64,000 bases of DNA from Siderastrea siderea (taxonomy: Eukaryota > Cnidaria > Anthozoa > Scleractinia > Rhizangiidae): assembly GCA_964030785.1 (NCBI GenBank), contig OZ034976.1:558001-622000 (forward strand), given 5' to 3'. The translations under genes were made by a program, and so were the position numbers. Position 1 is the stretch's first letter, and each line of letters starts with the position of its first letter. Below are positions 48,301 through 59,189 of this stretch, piece after piece. The notes beneath the pieces are model-generated. The model saw nothing but the letters and a program-made list of their open reading frames with translations, did no database searches and had not been told where the DNA came from.

Positions 48301-48677
48301 CTGTGTCTTCTTGAGATCTTCCTAGGCTGTCATCAGCGTTGCCGAGATTGCAGTGGGCTATTCCCTCACCAGCCCTATGGCCCATTTCTTCGTCCATTGG
48401 TAGGTACTTTTTGTGGAACTCTATGGCTTCTTTAAATGTTTTAAACTTTCTGTAAGCGTTGCCGAGATTGAAATAAGCTTTTCCTTCTCCAACCCTATCG
48501 CCACACTCTTTGGCTATTGATAGGTCTCTATTGTGGAACTCTATGGCTTTTTCAAATCTTCCTAGTGATACCGAGATTGCAATCAACCATTCCTTCTCCA
48601 GCCCTATCGCGTACGTTTTTGGCTATTGAGAGGTGTTTTTCGACGTCCTCTGCAATTTGTAGCTGGTGTTCTCCCAT
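42308..48677 (-). CDS. TPR-CHAT protein: ~40 tetratricopeptide units plus a CHAT caspase-like protease domain
   Basis: One exon encodes ~2090 residues. Residues ~1-1635 are about 40 consecutive 40-residue TPR units (consensus [20 protein letters not shown], then [20 protein letters not shown]), each exactly 120 bp. Residues ~1635-1780 form a linker helix region ([18 protein letters not shown]). Residues ~1780-2080 are a CHAT domain (caspase HetF associated with TPRs). It has the histidine block [11 protein letters not shown] (His ~1934) and the cysteine block [12 protein letters not shown] (Cys ~1990), preceded by [16 protein letters not shown] and followed by [17 protein letters not shown]. 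Both catalytic residues are present, so proteolytic activity is plausible. The fold is shared with separases and caspases; TPRs usually form a superhelical protein-binding scaffold. The likely first ATG is at 48677 ([20 protein letters not shown]), but ~11 bases are missing in the first TPR near 48575. That frame stops at 48552, and the long frame (48586..42308) has no nearby upstream ATG. The next in-frame methionines are at residues ~60-70. The terminal stop overlaps a gtaagtaa splice donor. Confidence 0.85.
43741..48560 (-). repeat. In-gene tandem array of 120-bp TPR units
   Basis: The word for EAIEFHN recurs every 120 bp from 48541 down to 43861, about 40 times, with no length change between units. 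Central units (44.1-46.9 kb) are far more alike than the first four and the last. This points to recent homogenisation by unequal exchange or gene conversion in the middle and older divergent edges. Confidence 0.9.
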
Positions 48678-49372
48678 TTTTATTGAGCCCTGTATAATTT
48701 TACAAGGAAGTAATTACATACGTACAAGGCAGAACCTATGGGCTAAAGTGGTCCCAAAGTGATTGCTTTTTTATTCCTAAATTGTCTTTGTGGGGGGGGG
48801 GGGGGAGCTTCAAAAAATCGAAGTCTACGAGTGGGGATATTGGAGAGGGGGCTAATAGAGCTTCTGCTGTAACGCAAGGCTTAATCATTGAATTTTGAGG
48901 TCATGTCAACATAGACATTTTAGAAAATAGACAGGTAAAAATAATAATAGCAATAGCGTCATTATATTTAATGACTTGTAAAATAGGTAAAAGTCTGCAC
49001 CTTCACTGCTGCTAAAATTTTGAAGCAAAAATCTCTGAGAAGTAGTTATGTAAGGTGCTACTTACTATGTTGCGTACTCGGTGGTTCTAAGTTTTACGGT
49101 TGTGAATGAAATACTGAAATGTTTACCATTTAAATTAAAGCTCTTGAACAGTGCTTCCTAGTGTCGCTGTTTGTCTTGCTAAGTACGTATTACAAGCGAA
49201 TTGTGTGACCTGAGATGTTAGCTTAGAAGATACTTATAGGAAACTTAGTTTTAGCATTTATGAAAATTAGAAAGGCAATTTTTTTCAATTTTTTGTGAGT
49301 TAAAGTTTCGTCCTAGCAAAGATTTGGCAACAACTGGTAAACTCCCCAGATGAATTAAATTTCAATACTTAC
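48678..49372. other. 5' flank of the TPR-CHAT gene
   Basis: Immediately upstream of the first ATG (minus strand) is an aaattatacag acceptor-like site, consistent with a 5' UTR exon further up. A poly-G run lies at 48793-48806 and a degenerate satellite unit at ~49070-49175. Confidence 0.4.
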
Positions 49373-49440
49373 CAAGATCGAACAAGGCTAATTGCAAAAG
49401 GCTCTTCTTCGTGTTTTTCCTTATTGTTGTTAACAAAAGT
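49373..49440 (-). other. Exon-like module b, copy 1 (candidate leader exon)
   Basis: 68 bp between a gttgcag acceptor and a gtaagt donor. One frame stays open (LLLTTIRKNTKKSLLQLALF). It is homologous to 53040-53105 and 56491-56556 and lies 0.7 kb upstream of the TPR-CHAT start on the same strand. It could be a 5' exon of that gene; no transcript evidence is available here. Confidence 0.3.
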
Positions 49441-50810
49441 CTGCAACCGGGAAATTTCACAGTGATAGTTAATTTATTCATTTAAGTCATTTTTGAAATT
49501 GATTTTTAGAAAGGAAATGAAACCTATGTGCAAATTGGGATTCTGATATAAATGCCAGATTTCTTCAACTGTTGATCATTTTACACTTTTCTCAAACAGA
49601 AATTTGATCATTCCTAAAGTGAATTTATTTTGAGCCGTTTGCAACTATTATATTACGCTATAATGGGTAAATGGTTCCAGCTGGAAGCATACAAATATCC
49701 CTGAAACAAAATTCATTTTTGAGGAGCTAAGCTCTAGGTTGTTCACTCATGGTTCACTTTACACTAGAATAAGCAATATCTTTGATAGTTTTAAGTGAAT
49801 TATGCGATTCTTAACAAAAACATATTTAAATGTTAATTTTAAAGTCGTACATAACGTGGTCTGCATAACGAAATCTTTACAGATCGATCCCAAAACTCAT
49901 TCGGGGAACGACCCAAATAATTCTCCGGAACAAAAGATGAAGCCAACGTTTGCGCACTGATAGCTGATGTCATCCGCAGTGAAGGCAACTAACAAACAAG
50001 GAAATTTGGAAAAGAATTTACAAACTCTTAAATTCTTTCGTCACATCAAAATTCTTAATGAAACTCCGTGTAATACAGTTTCGAATAATTTTTATTCATT
50101 ATAATAATTGTATTTCACATGATTCATTGTTTTCAATGATTAGTAAGAGGAAGTCTGGACCTTCTAGAATTTTATCAACATCTAGAATTTTCGTCCGCAT
50201 CCTGTAAGTGACCCCAAATTGAATTAATTTTAACCAATGGCATAATTTTTATTCGAATGCTTCGCAATAAAATGTAAAATTGAGCTCCACCTTTGTTTCG
50301 CTAATAAAATTGACAGTTTTGGGTGTCTTTTTTCAATTACAAACGATCGGGAATTTAACTCCCAAAGATGCTTAATATCAACTGTCTTTTCAGAATAATG
50401 AAGCATTGTAAAGCAAACGAATTTCTAAGAAAGGCAAAGAATACCCGGGGTATACTGCTTCGTCGATTTCTAAGAATTAGCATCAAAAGGAGTGCAATAA
50501 AATAAAAATGACAGCGAGAAAAAACTGATAGCCCTCTTCAAGTCAGTTATTTGCTTTATTCTGGGTTTGCAGACCAATAATTACACATAGTGTATATCTG
50601 AGCAAATTTGAAAAAAAACTGTGCTACTAACGCATCACTTTTTGCTTTTCGCTTTTCACTTTCGCTTCGCTTCGGAGCTGTTGGGGTAGGGGTGGAGAGG
50701 GAGTCCCACAGCCAGTCATTTGTAGTGTTCTGTCAGATATGTTGTTCTGAAACCTCTTAGATTTATTTCGCATTATTCTCTGCAAGAAAAGAAGGGCTTG
50801 CACATCTATA
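49441..50810. other. Duplicated flank, includes module a copy 1
   Basis: ~49870-49995 (minus) encodes LLVAFTADDIS ..., homologous to module a at 53.57-53.70, 56.97-57.09 and 59.29-59.42 kb. No complete gene is supported. Confidence 0.3.
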
Positions 50811-50863
50811 TTGATAGTGTATTATCGATTGGTTTACGAAAGGAACAGGTCATTGTGGTACTT

Positions 50864-50912
50864 AGCAGAGCTCACATTAATAGCAATTATTTCTATTAAT
50901 GTGAGCTCTGCT
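50864..50912. repeat. Perfect 20-bp hairpin with a 9-base loop
   Basis: agcagagctcacattaatag (50864-50883) is exactly complementary to 50893-50912, separated by caattattt. No T-run follows, so it is not a terminator. It may be a small foldback insertion. Confidence 0.85.
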
Positions 50913-51056
50913 GAAGTAACGAATGAACTGACGATGGTCACAACTGATCTGGATACATCTGGCACGGATGTCGCAGGTTTAGTTGAATCAATGATATTTA
51001 AAAGACAACAACCCACCGAAAAAACTGAAAAGAGTAACTCTTTCAACTAAACTTAC

Positions 51057-51203
51057 GATTTCAGGAGGTAAGGAGGCTCCATTTAATTCAAAGTATATTT
51101 TTAAATCAACAATAAGTGCTTTCACCCCCACAAACGTTTCCTTATCTACAATTTTGTTAATTGGTAAAATGTTCTGTAACCCTAATATCACTTTTCTTGC
51201 CAT
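51057..51203 (-). CDS. Putative 49-codon first exon, unrecognised protein
   Basis: An ATG at 51203 opens MARKVILGLQNILPINKIVD, then KETFVGVKALIVDLKIYFEL and NGASLPPEI, ending exactly at a gtaagt donor (phase 0). Composition is coding-like. The next exon is not identified; sequence just downstream (50.83-51.00 kb) is open on both strands but includes the hairpin. The function is unknown. Confidence 0.35.
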
Positions 51204-52240
51204 TTAATAACCACTTTAAATTTACTGCCTGTCAACAGCCGTCGTGGTTACCCCACCCTACGTAGGTAAACATGATTTCCCCAGTATAATTTTCCTTTGA
51301 TAAAATAGCTGGGGCTTTAATTTTACCCAAGTAATTACAGTTAAACGCATTCAGAAAATTTAAGGGTTAAAGCTGAGCGACGTTCGAAGCGACGCCTAGG
51401 TCTTTCACATGTAATGTGTTTCTTTATCAACCGAATAGGAAGGCGGAGAAACTATTTCCAACGGATATGATGCCAAATCCGTGGTCTGTTTCATATTTCC
51501 TCAGTCGTAGAAATTCTCGACAAATATTAAGTAAAACATGCTGTAAACGTCAACATTCTGTTCACATTCAAGCCATCTGTAATCTTGCGAACGCCACTTG
51601 CAAATTAGGTCAACCAGCTGGTCACGCACTCCACGAGCCGTGACCAAAACTCGGCTTATCATTGGTAAGATTAGGGGTCTGCTAATCCCTAGGTAAAATT
51701 GGTTACACGGAAAAACGCCACTGCCCCGAGGGAAACCGCATATTTACCTAGGTAAAGTTGCCTCGTGTAACCTCTGTGATTAGTGATCAGGGACTGTCTG
51801 AGAGTTAAATTTAGAAAGCCAACGTTCAATTGTCTTTTCAGTGGTAAAAAAAACAATTAACTAATTATTTGGTAGGTGAGTTTTGGTATATGATGGTCGA
51901 GTAATCAGTTAGTTTTGACATCACATCTTATTGGAAATTTTTAATTTTTAGTCCATTAACTATAGCTTTAATATAAATTACTTACCGCAGCTAGCTGCCA
52001 AAAAACTCTTTTTCATTGAGGCAAAGGAAGCTAAAACCTGCAAACCAGGAAAATTATCTGTGTGAATAATAAATAAATGTGTTGCTTTAAACCTACCCAT
52101 GGCGTACGAGGAATTGTTTTTAGTGATGCAACGTTACAAGAAGGAAAGTGGAGAAACCTGAGGACGACCTTGTTTAATCTTTGTCTTGCAACAGAATTAG
52201 CCGCGAGATTAGTGCGTCTGAAGAGGGAAGAAAATTTTGA
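51204..52240. other. Intergenic, no gene
   Basis: 51240-51310 and 51670-51780 share ctaggtaaa/ttacacg words in inverted arrangement and may be ends of a ~0.5-kb foldback element. Nothing else is supported. Confidence 0.3.
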
Positions 52241-53039
52241 TTGACTAAGATTGCGAGGATGCCGGTTTCCGCCCTGAAATAAGGGTAATTACGTTTGCGC
52301 TTGTACGCTTGCAGTTAATGAAAACAGGCCGTTTCTACAGCTCAAGATTTTGCTTACCGCTCTCTCGTTTTGACTTCAGACGCTATCTTAGAAGTTACTT
52401 ATAGGAAATTTAAAACCTCCGTTTATGACAGTAAGAACAACAAGCCTTCTTCAATTTTTTTGTTAGGCTAAGGCACGAAGAGTACAGTAAAAAGCTATGA
52501 AATTTGCGTCCATATTCGTTTCGCCTCAAAAGCATATAGGTAAGTCATACATATACACATGGTATTCTAGTCTCACGTTAACATAATAATTCCTGGAGTT
52601 CTCTCAAGAGGTTTTGACCCTTTCACCCTTAGAGAGAAAATGTGTTCGTTGTTAAGGCTATTGACAAAATTTTGACGTGTTACCATTCGAACAAAAACTG
52701 CTGAGAAGGACTTTAGTTTGTGAACGAAAAACTGAAAAGTTATTATTCAAATAAAACGCTTGAATATCGGTTGCTAGCCGGTTGTTGTTTGTTTTCCACA
52801 GCAAGTATTACAAAGCGAAATTAATGACCTCAGACGTTATTTTAGAAGTTATTTAATGGAAATTAAAAATCTTCGTTTATGAAAATTAGAACAGCAAGCC
52901 TTCTTCATTTTTTTGTTAGTTTAATTTTCGCCCTAAGGAAAGATTTGGCAACATTAAGTTTTGTACATAGTAGCTTTAATTTCTCGTCTTGTTACGTTGT
53001 AAAATTCTCAATAAAATTTAAATTCTGTGTAAAACTTAC

Positions 53040-53105
53040 CAAGATCTTACAAGGCTAGTTGCCAAAAAGCTCTTCTCGGTGTTTCTCAGTGGGGTTAACA
53101 AAAAC
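53040..53105 (-). other. Exon-like module b, copy 2
   Basis: 66 bp between a tttacag acceptor and gtaagt donor. The frame entered after the first base is open (FLLTPLRNTEKSFLATSLVR). It is nearly identical to copy 3. Confidence 0.35.
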
Positions 53106-55076
53106 CTGTAAACAGGAAATTTTTACAGTGACCATTAATGTATTCACTTATTTTATTTTTTTTTAATTGCTATACTTAGAAAAGCAGTCGAAGCAATGTG
53201 TAACAATGCTGAAAATCTGATACACAGGATTTTTAAAACTTGGTTAAAATATTAATACTTTCACACTCACCTCGAAAAGAGATTTGATCATTCCTAAAGT
53301 GACTTGATTTTTAGGTGTTTAATTCTAGCAATTACATAACTCTTTAGTCAATAAATGGTTAATGGAAGTCTATAAATATCACTTACTCAAAAGGCACTTA
53401 TAATAACTAAAGAGGCTGAGTTTTAGGCTGTTGTTGTTCGCTCATTGGTCAGTCTACTATATTTAAGGTGGATTATCAGTCTCTATATCGATACCGTTGA
53501 CAGTTTTTGTGAATTACGCTTCATTCCTTAAAAACCTGGTCCAAATATAGGACTGTTCACTTGTCCAACCCGATTTAGAACGACCCCAATAATTACATGT
53601 ATCCGCACCAGCTGTGAAAAAATATATATATTTACACAATAACTGAATGATGTCATCCGCAATAAAGGCAATAAACAAACGAGCCAATTTAAAATGAATT
53701 GACCTTGAGCCTAATACTTTCCCGTCCGTTCCTCCCACTCAATCAATAAGTGCATAAAATTGCCCATTGGCAAGCTTATTGCGCTGTAAAGCATCACGAT
53801 GAAGGAAACCAGATTTGAAATTCCAAGACCCCCCGTGACGCCACTATACTACATAAGAAATGGATTCCCAAACTACTCTCAAGTAATGAGTTAAAATCTT
53901 GACCTGGCTGCTGAAGGGGTGGGGATTTTTTCACAGTAAAATAGACTGACATACACATATACCCCTAAAACCGTTCAAGTCGCAGACTATGCATGGGAAG
54001 TCTTTGATCGCAGAACCAACGTCTGCGACAGAAACGGCAGTTACGTTTTTCATCCCGAGCTGCAATATTACAATATCAGTGAGGTGCGAAAGACTTAATA
54101 ATTCCGAGATCATACAGCCTGGTTTGATTAAACGTTCTTCCCCCTAAAGCTCGCCACCTTCAAAGAAGGTCATTGCTCACGTGAAAATTCCTCACAATCT
54201 CGTTACCAAATTTGACAACAACAAACGAATGGAAGCGTTCTTTAAACGAAAGCTCGAGATCTATGTACAAGTGTTGGTGCCATGGTTTAGGTACCTTGTG
54301 CAGTTAAGCACAAAAATATGAAAGGGAAAAATAATCGGTAGAAAATTAAAAACAAACACCAAGGAAAGGGAAATTGAAAAAAAGGGAACAATATACCAAT
54401 TTCACTTGCCTGAAAAGGTTCTCAGGGTCCTAAAATGACGCAAATAGAGAGACTTTTCTTGAGATATGGTTGTTTCGGATGGTGAGCGACAGAAGGGCGA
54501 ATACAGCGAGAGGTTCTACTTATAACGTATCGACCAGAATCCGCCCTACAACCTCATTGGCTAATCACAAACAGTATCTGTTCCCGGTGAGAACAAACGC
54601 AACAGATTATCACATGGTAACAAATCTCGGCGTAAGAAACATTTTGTCTGACGTTTAAGTTTCGAATTGCAAACAAGAGACAGCGCCCTACTTTTATTCG
54701 TAAAAGCTATTTTATTTGAAAGGTAAACAGGAAAATTAAAATTTACTTAACTTAAGCAATAAAGAGTAGGAAAAACACTTTTTAAGAGCTACAGCAGCTC
54801 TTTAAGGGCAAAACATATCAAACGACTAAGAGGAAGTGTCACGAACAAAAAGATAATAAAAAGAAGGACGCTATATATTTTAAAAATCACACAAGACAGG
54901 AACCTTACAATGTGTAAACATGTTGAAAATATGATATACAGGATTTCGTAAACTTAAAATCATTTCACTCACTTCAAACAGAAATTTGATCACCCGTTTT
55001 AGTGAATTTAATAAAATAAAATAAAATAAAATAAGTGAATAAATTAATTGTCACTATAAAAATTTCCTGTTTACAG

Positions 55077-55111
55077 GTTTCTGTTGACCCCACTGAGAAA
55101 CACCGAGACGA
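55077..55111 (+). other. Exon-like module b, copy 4, inverted and truncated
   Basis: The tttacag acceptor and first ~35 bp of the module are preserved on the plus strand; the donor is lost. It shows an inversion within the duplicated block. Confidence 0.35.
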
Positions 55112-56490
55112 AAATTATACAAATCCTTAATGGTAGATGGTTCGTAACTGAAGCCGGCACAAAGATCACTAATGAGAAGCTAATTAGGTTGTTCGAAGAA
55201 TGGGTCAATTCATGCTAAGGTTAATATATTCGGATTATCCGTCTCTTGTGCAAACAAGAGACAAACGTTTGTAAAAACAAACGCCAAGGAAAGCAAAATT
55301 AAAAAAAGGGAAAATACACAAATTTAACTTGCCCGAAAAGATTCTTACCGTCCTAAAATGTCGCAAATGGAGAGACTCTTTCTGAGATATGGACGCTTCG
55401 GATAGTGAGCAACAGAAGGGCGAGTATAGCAAGAGGTTCTACTTTTAACGTATCGATCAGGATCTGCCAACCTCATTGGCTAATCACGAACAATATCTGT
55501 TCCTGGTGAGAACAACCCAACGGATTATCACGTGGTAACAAATCTCGACGTAAGTAACATAATGTCTGATGTTTAAGTTTTGAATTGTAAACAAGAAACA
55601 GCGTCCTACTTTTATTCGTAAAAGCTATTCACTCGAAAAGTCAATAGGAAAAATGTAAGATTACTTAACTTCATCTGCATCTGAAACGGAAAGAGAAATG
55701 TTGATTGCCTATGCTTGGGTGGATGCCGTTTTCCGCGAGGAAATAAGGGTATTACGTTTGCGCTAGTACCTGTGAGGCTAGTGAAAACCAGGTCGTTTCT
55801 ACACTTAAGATTTTGCTTACCGCTCGCTCGAAAGCTCGCGGTTATGATATGAACTGTGGCCTAAAAGAAAGGCTACGAAAGCTACGAAACTTACGTCGAT
55901 ATTCGTGCTGCCTCAAAAGCGTATATGTAAGTCTTATACGCATGATTTCCTAGTCTTGTGGAAGCTCAAATGAACATAATTCCTGGAGTTCCCTCAAGCG
56001 GTTTTGACCCATTCACTCTTAGAGAGAAAAATGTGTACTTTTTAAGTCTCTTGACAATTTTTTGACCTGTTGCCATTCAAACAAAAACTGCTGAGAAGGA
56101 ATTTAGTTGCTGTGGTGGAATTTACGATGCTCTTAAAGGTGGTTAACTTTTACGTTGTGGACGAAATACTGAAATGTTAAAATTCAACAAAAAAAACCCT
56201 TGACGTCCTTGACCATCGCTTGCTAGGCGGTTGCTGTTTGTTTTCCACAGTACGTATTACAAAGTGAAATTAATGACCTCAGACGTTATCTTGGAAGTTA
56301 CGCATAGGAAATTTAAAATCTCCATTCATGAAAATAAGAACAGCAATCCTTCTCCACTTTTTCTGTTAGATTAATTTTCGTCCTTAGGAAAGATTTGGCA
56401 ACATTAACTTTTGTACAGAGTAACTTTAATTTCTCGTCTTGTTACGTTGTAAAATTCTCAGTAGAATTTTAAATTCTGTGTAAAACTTAC

Positions 56491-56556
56491 CAAGATCTAA
56501 CAAGGCTAGTTGCAAAAAAGCTCTTCTCGATGTTTCTCTGTGGGGTGAACAGAAAC
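56491..56556 (-). other. Exon-like module b, copy 3
   Basis: 66 bp, acceptor ttatag, donor gtaagt. The same frame is open (FLFTPQRNIEKSFFATSLVR). Differences from copy 2 are few and leave this frame intact. Confidence 0.35.
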
Positions 56557-58969
56557 CTATAAACGGAAAATGTTCACAATTACAATTAATTTATTTACGT
56601 ATTTTATTTTCTTAATTGCTTTGCTCAGAAAAGCTTTCGAGGCAATGTGTAACTGCACGGAACATCTGATGCACAAGATTTTGCAAACTTGATTAAAATC
56701 ATTTCACAGTCGCCTCAAAAAGAGATTTGATCATTCCTAAAGTGATTTCATTTTTAGCTGAGTGTTTAATTATATAAATTATATAACTCTTTTATGGGTA
56801 AACGGTTCCTAATGAAAGGCTATACATATCACTGACTCAAGAGTTTTAGGTTGTTGTTCGCTCATTGGTCAGCCTATATTAAAGTCGGATGATCCGACTT
56901 TAACGATATCGTTGAGAGCTTTTGTGAATTACGCTTCATTCCTTAAAAACCTAGTACGGCTCACTTGTCGAACCCGATTTGAAATCACCCCAATAATTAT
57001 CCGCACCAGCTGTGAAAACAACACTTTCGCAATATCTGATGTCATCCGCAATAAAGGCAATTAACAAAAAGCCAATTTAAAATGAATTGACCTCGAGCCA
57101 AATATTTTCCCGTCCGTCTCTCCCACTCAGTCAATAAGTGCATAATATTGCCCTAATATATTGAGCTGTAGAGTATCATGATGAAGGAAACTATGATTTG
57201 AAACTCTAAAAACTCCTATGACGCCACCCTACTATCTAAGAAATGAGTTCCCAAACTACTTTTAAGTAGTGAGATAAAATGTTGACCTGTCTTTTAAATG
57301 TTGGGGCGGGGGGGGGGGGGGGGGGGGCGTCTTTGCAATAGATGGTCTAACAGACACATATAAGCCTAAAGTCGTTTAAATGAAGCCCTCAATCGCGGAG
57401 CCAATAGGAGCTTAAGCAAACACGACGGCGACGGTTAACGAGAACGTCTTAAAAAAAACGCCTTAAATAGCAAACAATGACTGCAAGTGCGTTATACCTT
57501 TTGCTACCGTTCGTTGCCATTCTGTGCACACTTCATCGTCAAATGACGAAATTCAAAGTTTTGTCTAGGACGTGAACGCACGACGGTGAATTTTCGTTTT
57601 TCTTCCTGAACTGTAACGCCGTCGAGAAATTCAGCTCTTGGATCGTTCGGCCACATTAGACAGATAAAACTAAACGAGTTGGCATAATCGTGAAGAAGTT
57701 TAACAGATTGTGAAGTCATTTTAAAGTGACGTTTTCCTTCGCGTCGCCGTCGTGGTTGTTTAAGCTTCCTAATATCTGTGCCAGAAAGGGAAGTTACGTT
57801 TTTCATCCCGAGCTGCAATATTACCATATCAGGTGCGAGAGATTAAACAATGCCGAGATCGATCATACAGCCTAGTTTGATTAACCGTTCCTTCCCCTAA
57901 AGCGGGCCGTTTTTAGAAGTACAAATGTTGGTGCCATTTGTGAAAAAAGTTGTGCAGTTAAGCGGCGAAGAAATTAAAGGGACAGACAACCATATCAGGT
58001 GCGAGAGATTAAACAATGCCGAGATCGATCATACAGCCTAGTTTGATTAACCGTTCCTTCCCCTAAAGCGGGCCGTTTTAGAAGTACAAGTGTTGGTGCC
58101 ATTTTTGAAAAAAGCTGTGCAGTTAAGCGGCGAAGAAATTAAAGGGACAGACAACCGGTAGCAAATTAAAACAAACGCCAAGGAAAACGAAAGAAAAGGA
58201 AGAATATACAAATTTAACTTGCCTGAACACGGTCCTAAAATGACGCAAATACAGAGACACTTCCTGCAATATGGACGCTTCGGATGGCGTGCGGCAGAAG
58301 GGCGAATATAGCGTGAGGTTCTACTTTTAGCGTATCGATCAAGATCCGCCCTACAACCTCATTGGCTAATCACGACCAATTTCTGCTCTGAGTTAAAGAA
58401 CAAACCCAACGGATTGTCAGGTGGCAACAAACCTCGACGCAAGTAACATTATGTCTGATGTTCAAGTTTCGAATTGCACGCAAGAGACAGTGCCCTACTT
58501 TTATTCGTAAAAGCTATTTTAATTGAATAGTAAATACGAAAATCGAAGTTTACTTAACTTTAGCAATAAGAAGTTGGATAAATACTTTTTAATAGCTACA
58601 ATGATCAGCTCTATAAGAAAAAACCAATGAAATGACTAAGACAAAGTTTTACGAGCTTAAAGATAATAAGTAGAAAGATACTATTTTAAAAATCACACAT
58701 AACAAGACCTTATTTAATGTGTAACCAGTTTGAAATTATGATATACAGGATTTCGTACACTTAAAATCATTTCACACTTCCCTCAAACAGAAATTTGATC
58801 ATTCCTTCTTGTAAATTTAATTTTAGTTGTGTGCAAATTTTTCAAATGTTTAATGGTAGATGGTTCATAATTGAAGCATCCCTGACACGAAGCTAAGTTT
58901 CAGGTTGTTCACAGAATGTTGTTCTTTTCGACGACTGATATCTACGGGGAACAATAATTTACTTAAAAG

Positions 58970-59143
58970 GGCAGGAACTGCAAACCTTTCTACATCATGA
59001 TAATTTGCAAGTTAGTTGTCTAGGTAGTTAGTTATCTTATTTGTTATATAGAATTAACTTTTTATTGTAATTATTTATTAATGTAATTGGCTCGAAGATA
59101 TTAGCACTTGAGTGCTACACTGTAAATTCGAGGGTAAATAAAG

Positions 59144-59187
<44 letters not shown>
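58970..59187 (+). mobile_element. LINE 3' end with (attg)n tail
   Basis: It contains gtaaataaagtttattg followed by ten attg repeats (~59145-59187), the typical 3' tail of a CR1/L2-like or RTE-like non-LTR element. No coding part remains. Confidence 0.5.

Positions 59188-59189
<2 letters not shown>

Larger units (their letters stand above)
52240..59160. repeat. Segmental duplication: two ~3.4-kb units plus rearranged pieces
   Basis: 52.25-52.40 kb matches 55.70-55.83 kb. 52.90-53.76 kb matches 56.37-57.19 kb. 54.40-54.70 kb matches 55.31-55.65 kb and 58.20-58.55 kb. Older copies of the same material occur at 49.3-50.0 kb. A piece at 54.9-55.1 kb is inverted. Splice-bordered modules a and b recur in it, but no complete gene is supported. 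A 166-bp direct repeat lies at 57824-57989/57990-58155, and a poly-G run at 57308-57327. Confidence 0.7.

Noticed and set aside
43741..48560. CRISPR-like regular spacing
   Set aside because: The 120-bp units are coding TPR repeats without unique spacers, and the context is eukaryotic.
53514..53738. 74-codon minus-strand frame as a separate small gene
   Set aside because: The frame is not kept upstream of the shared LIAFIADDI segment in the 57-kb copy, so only the module a part is supported.
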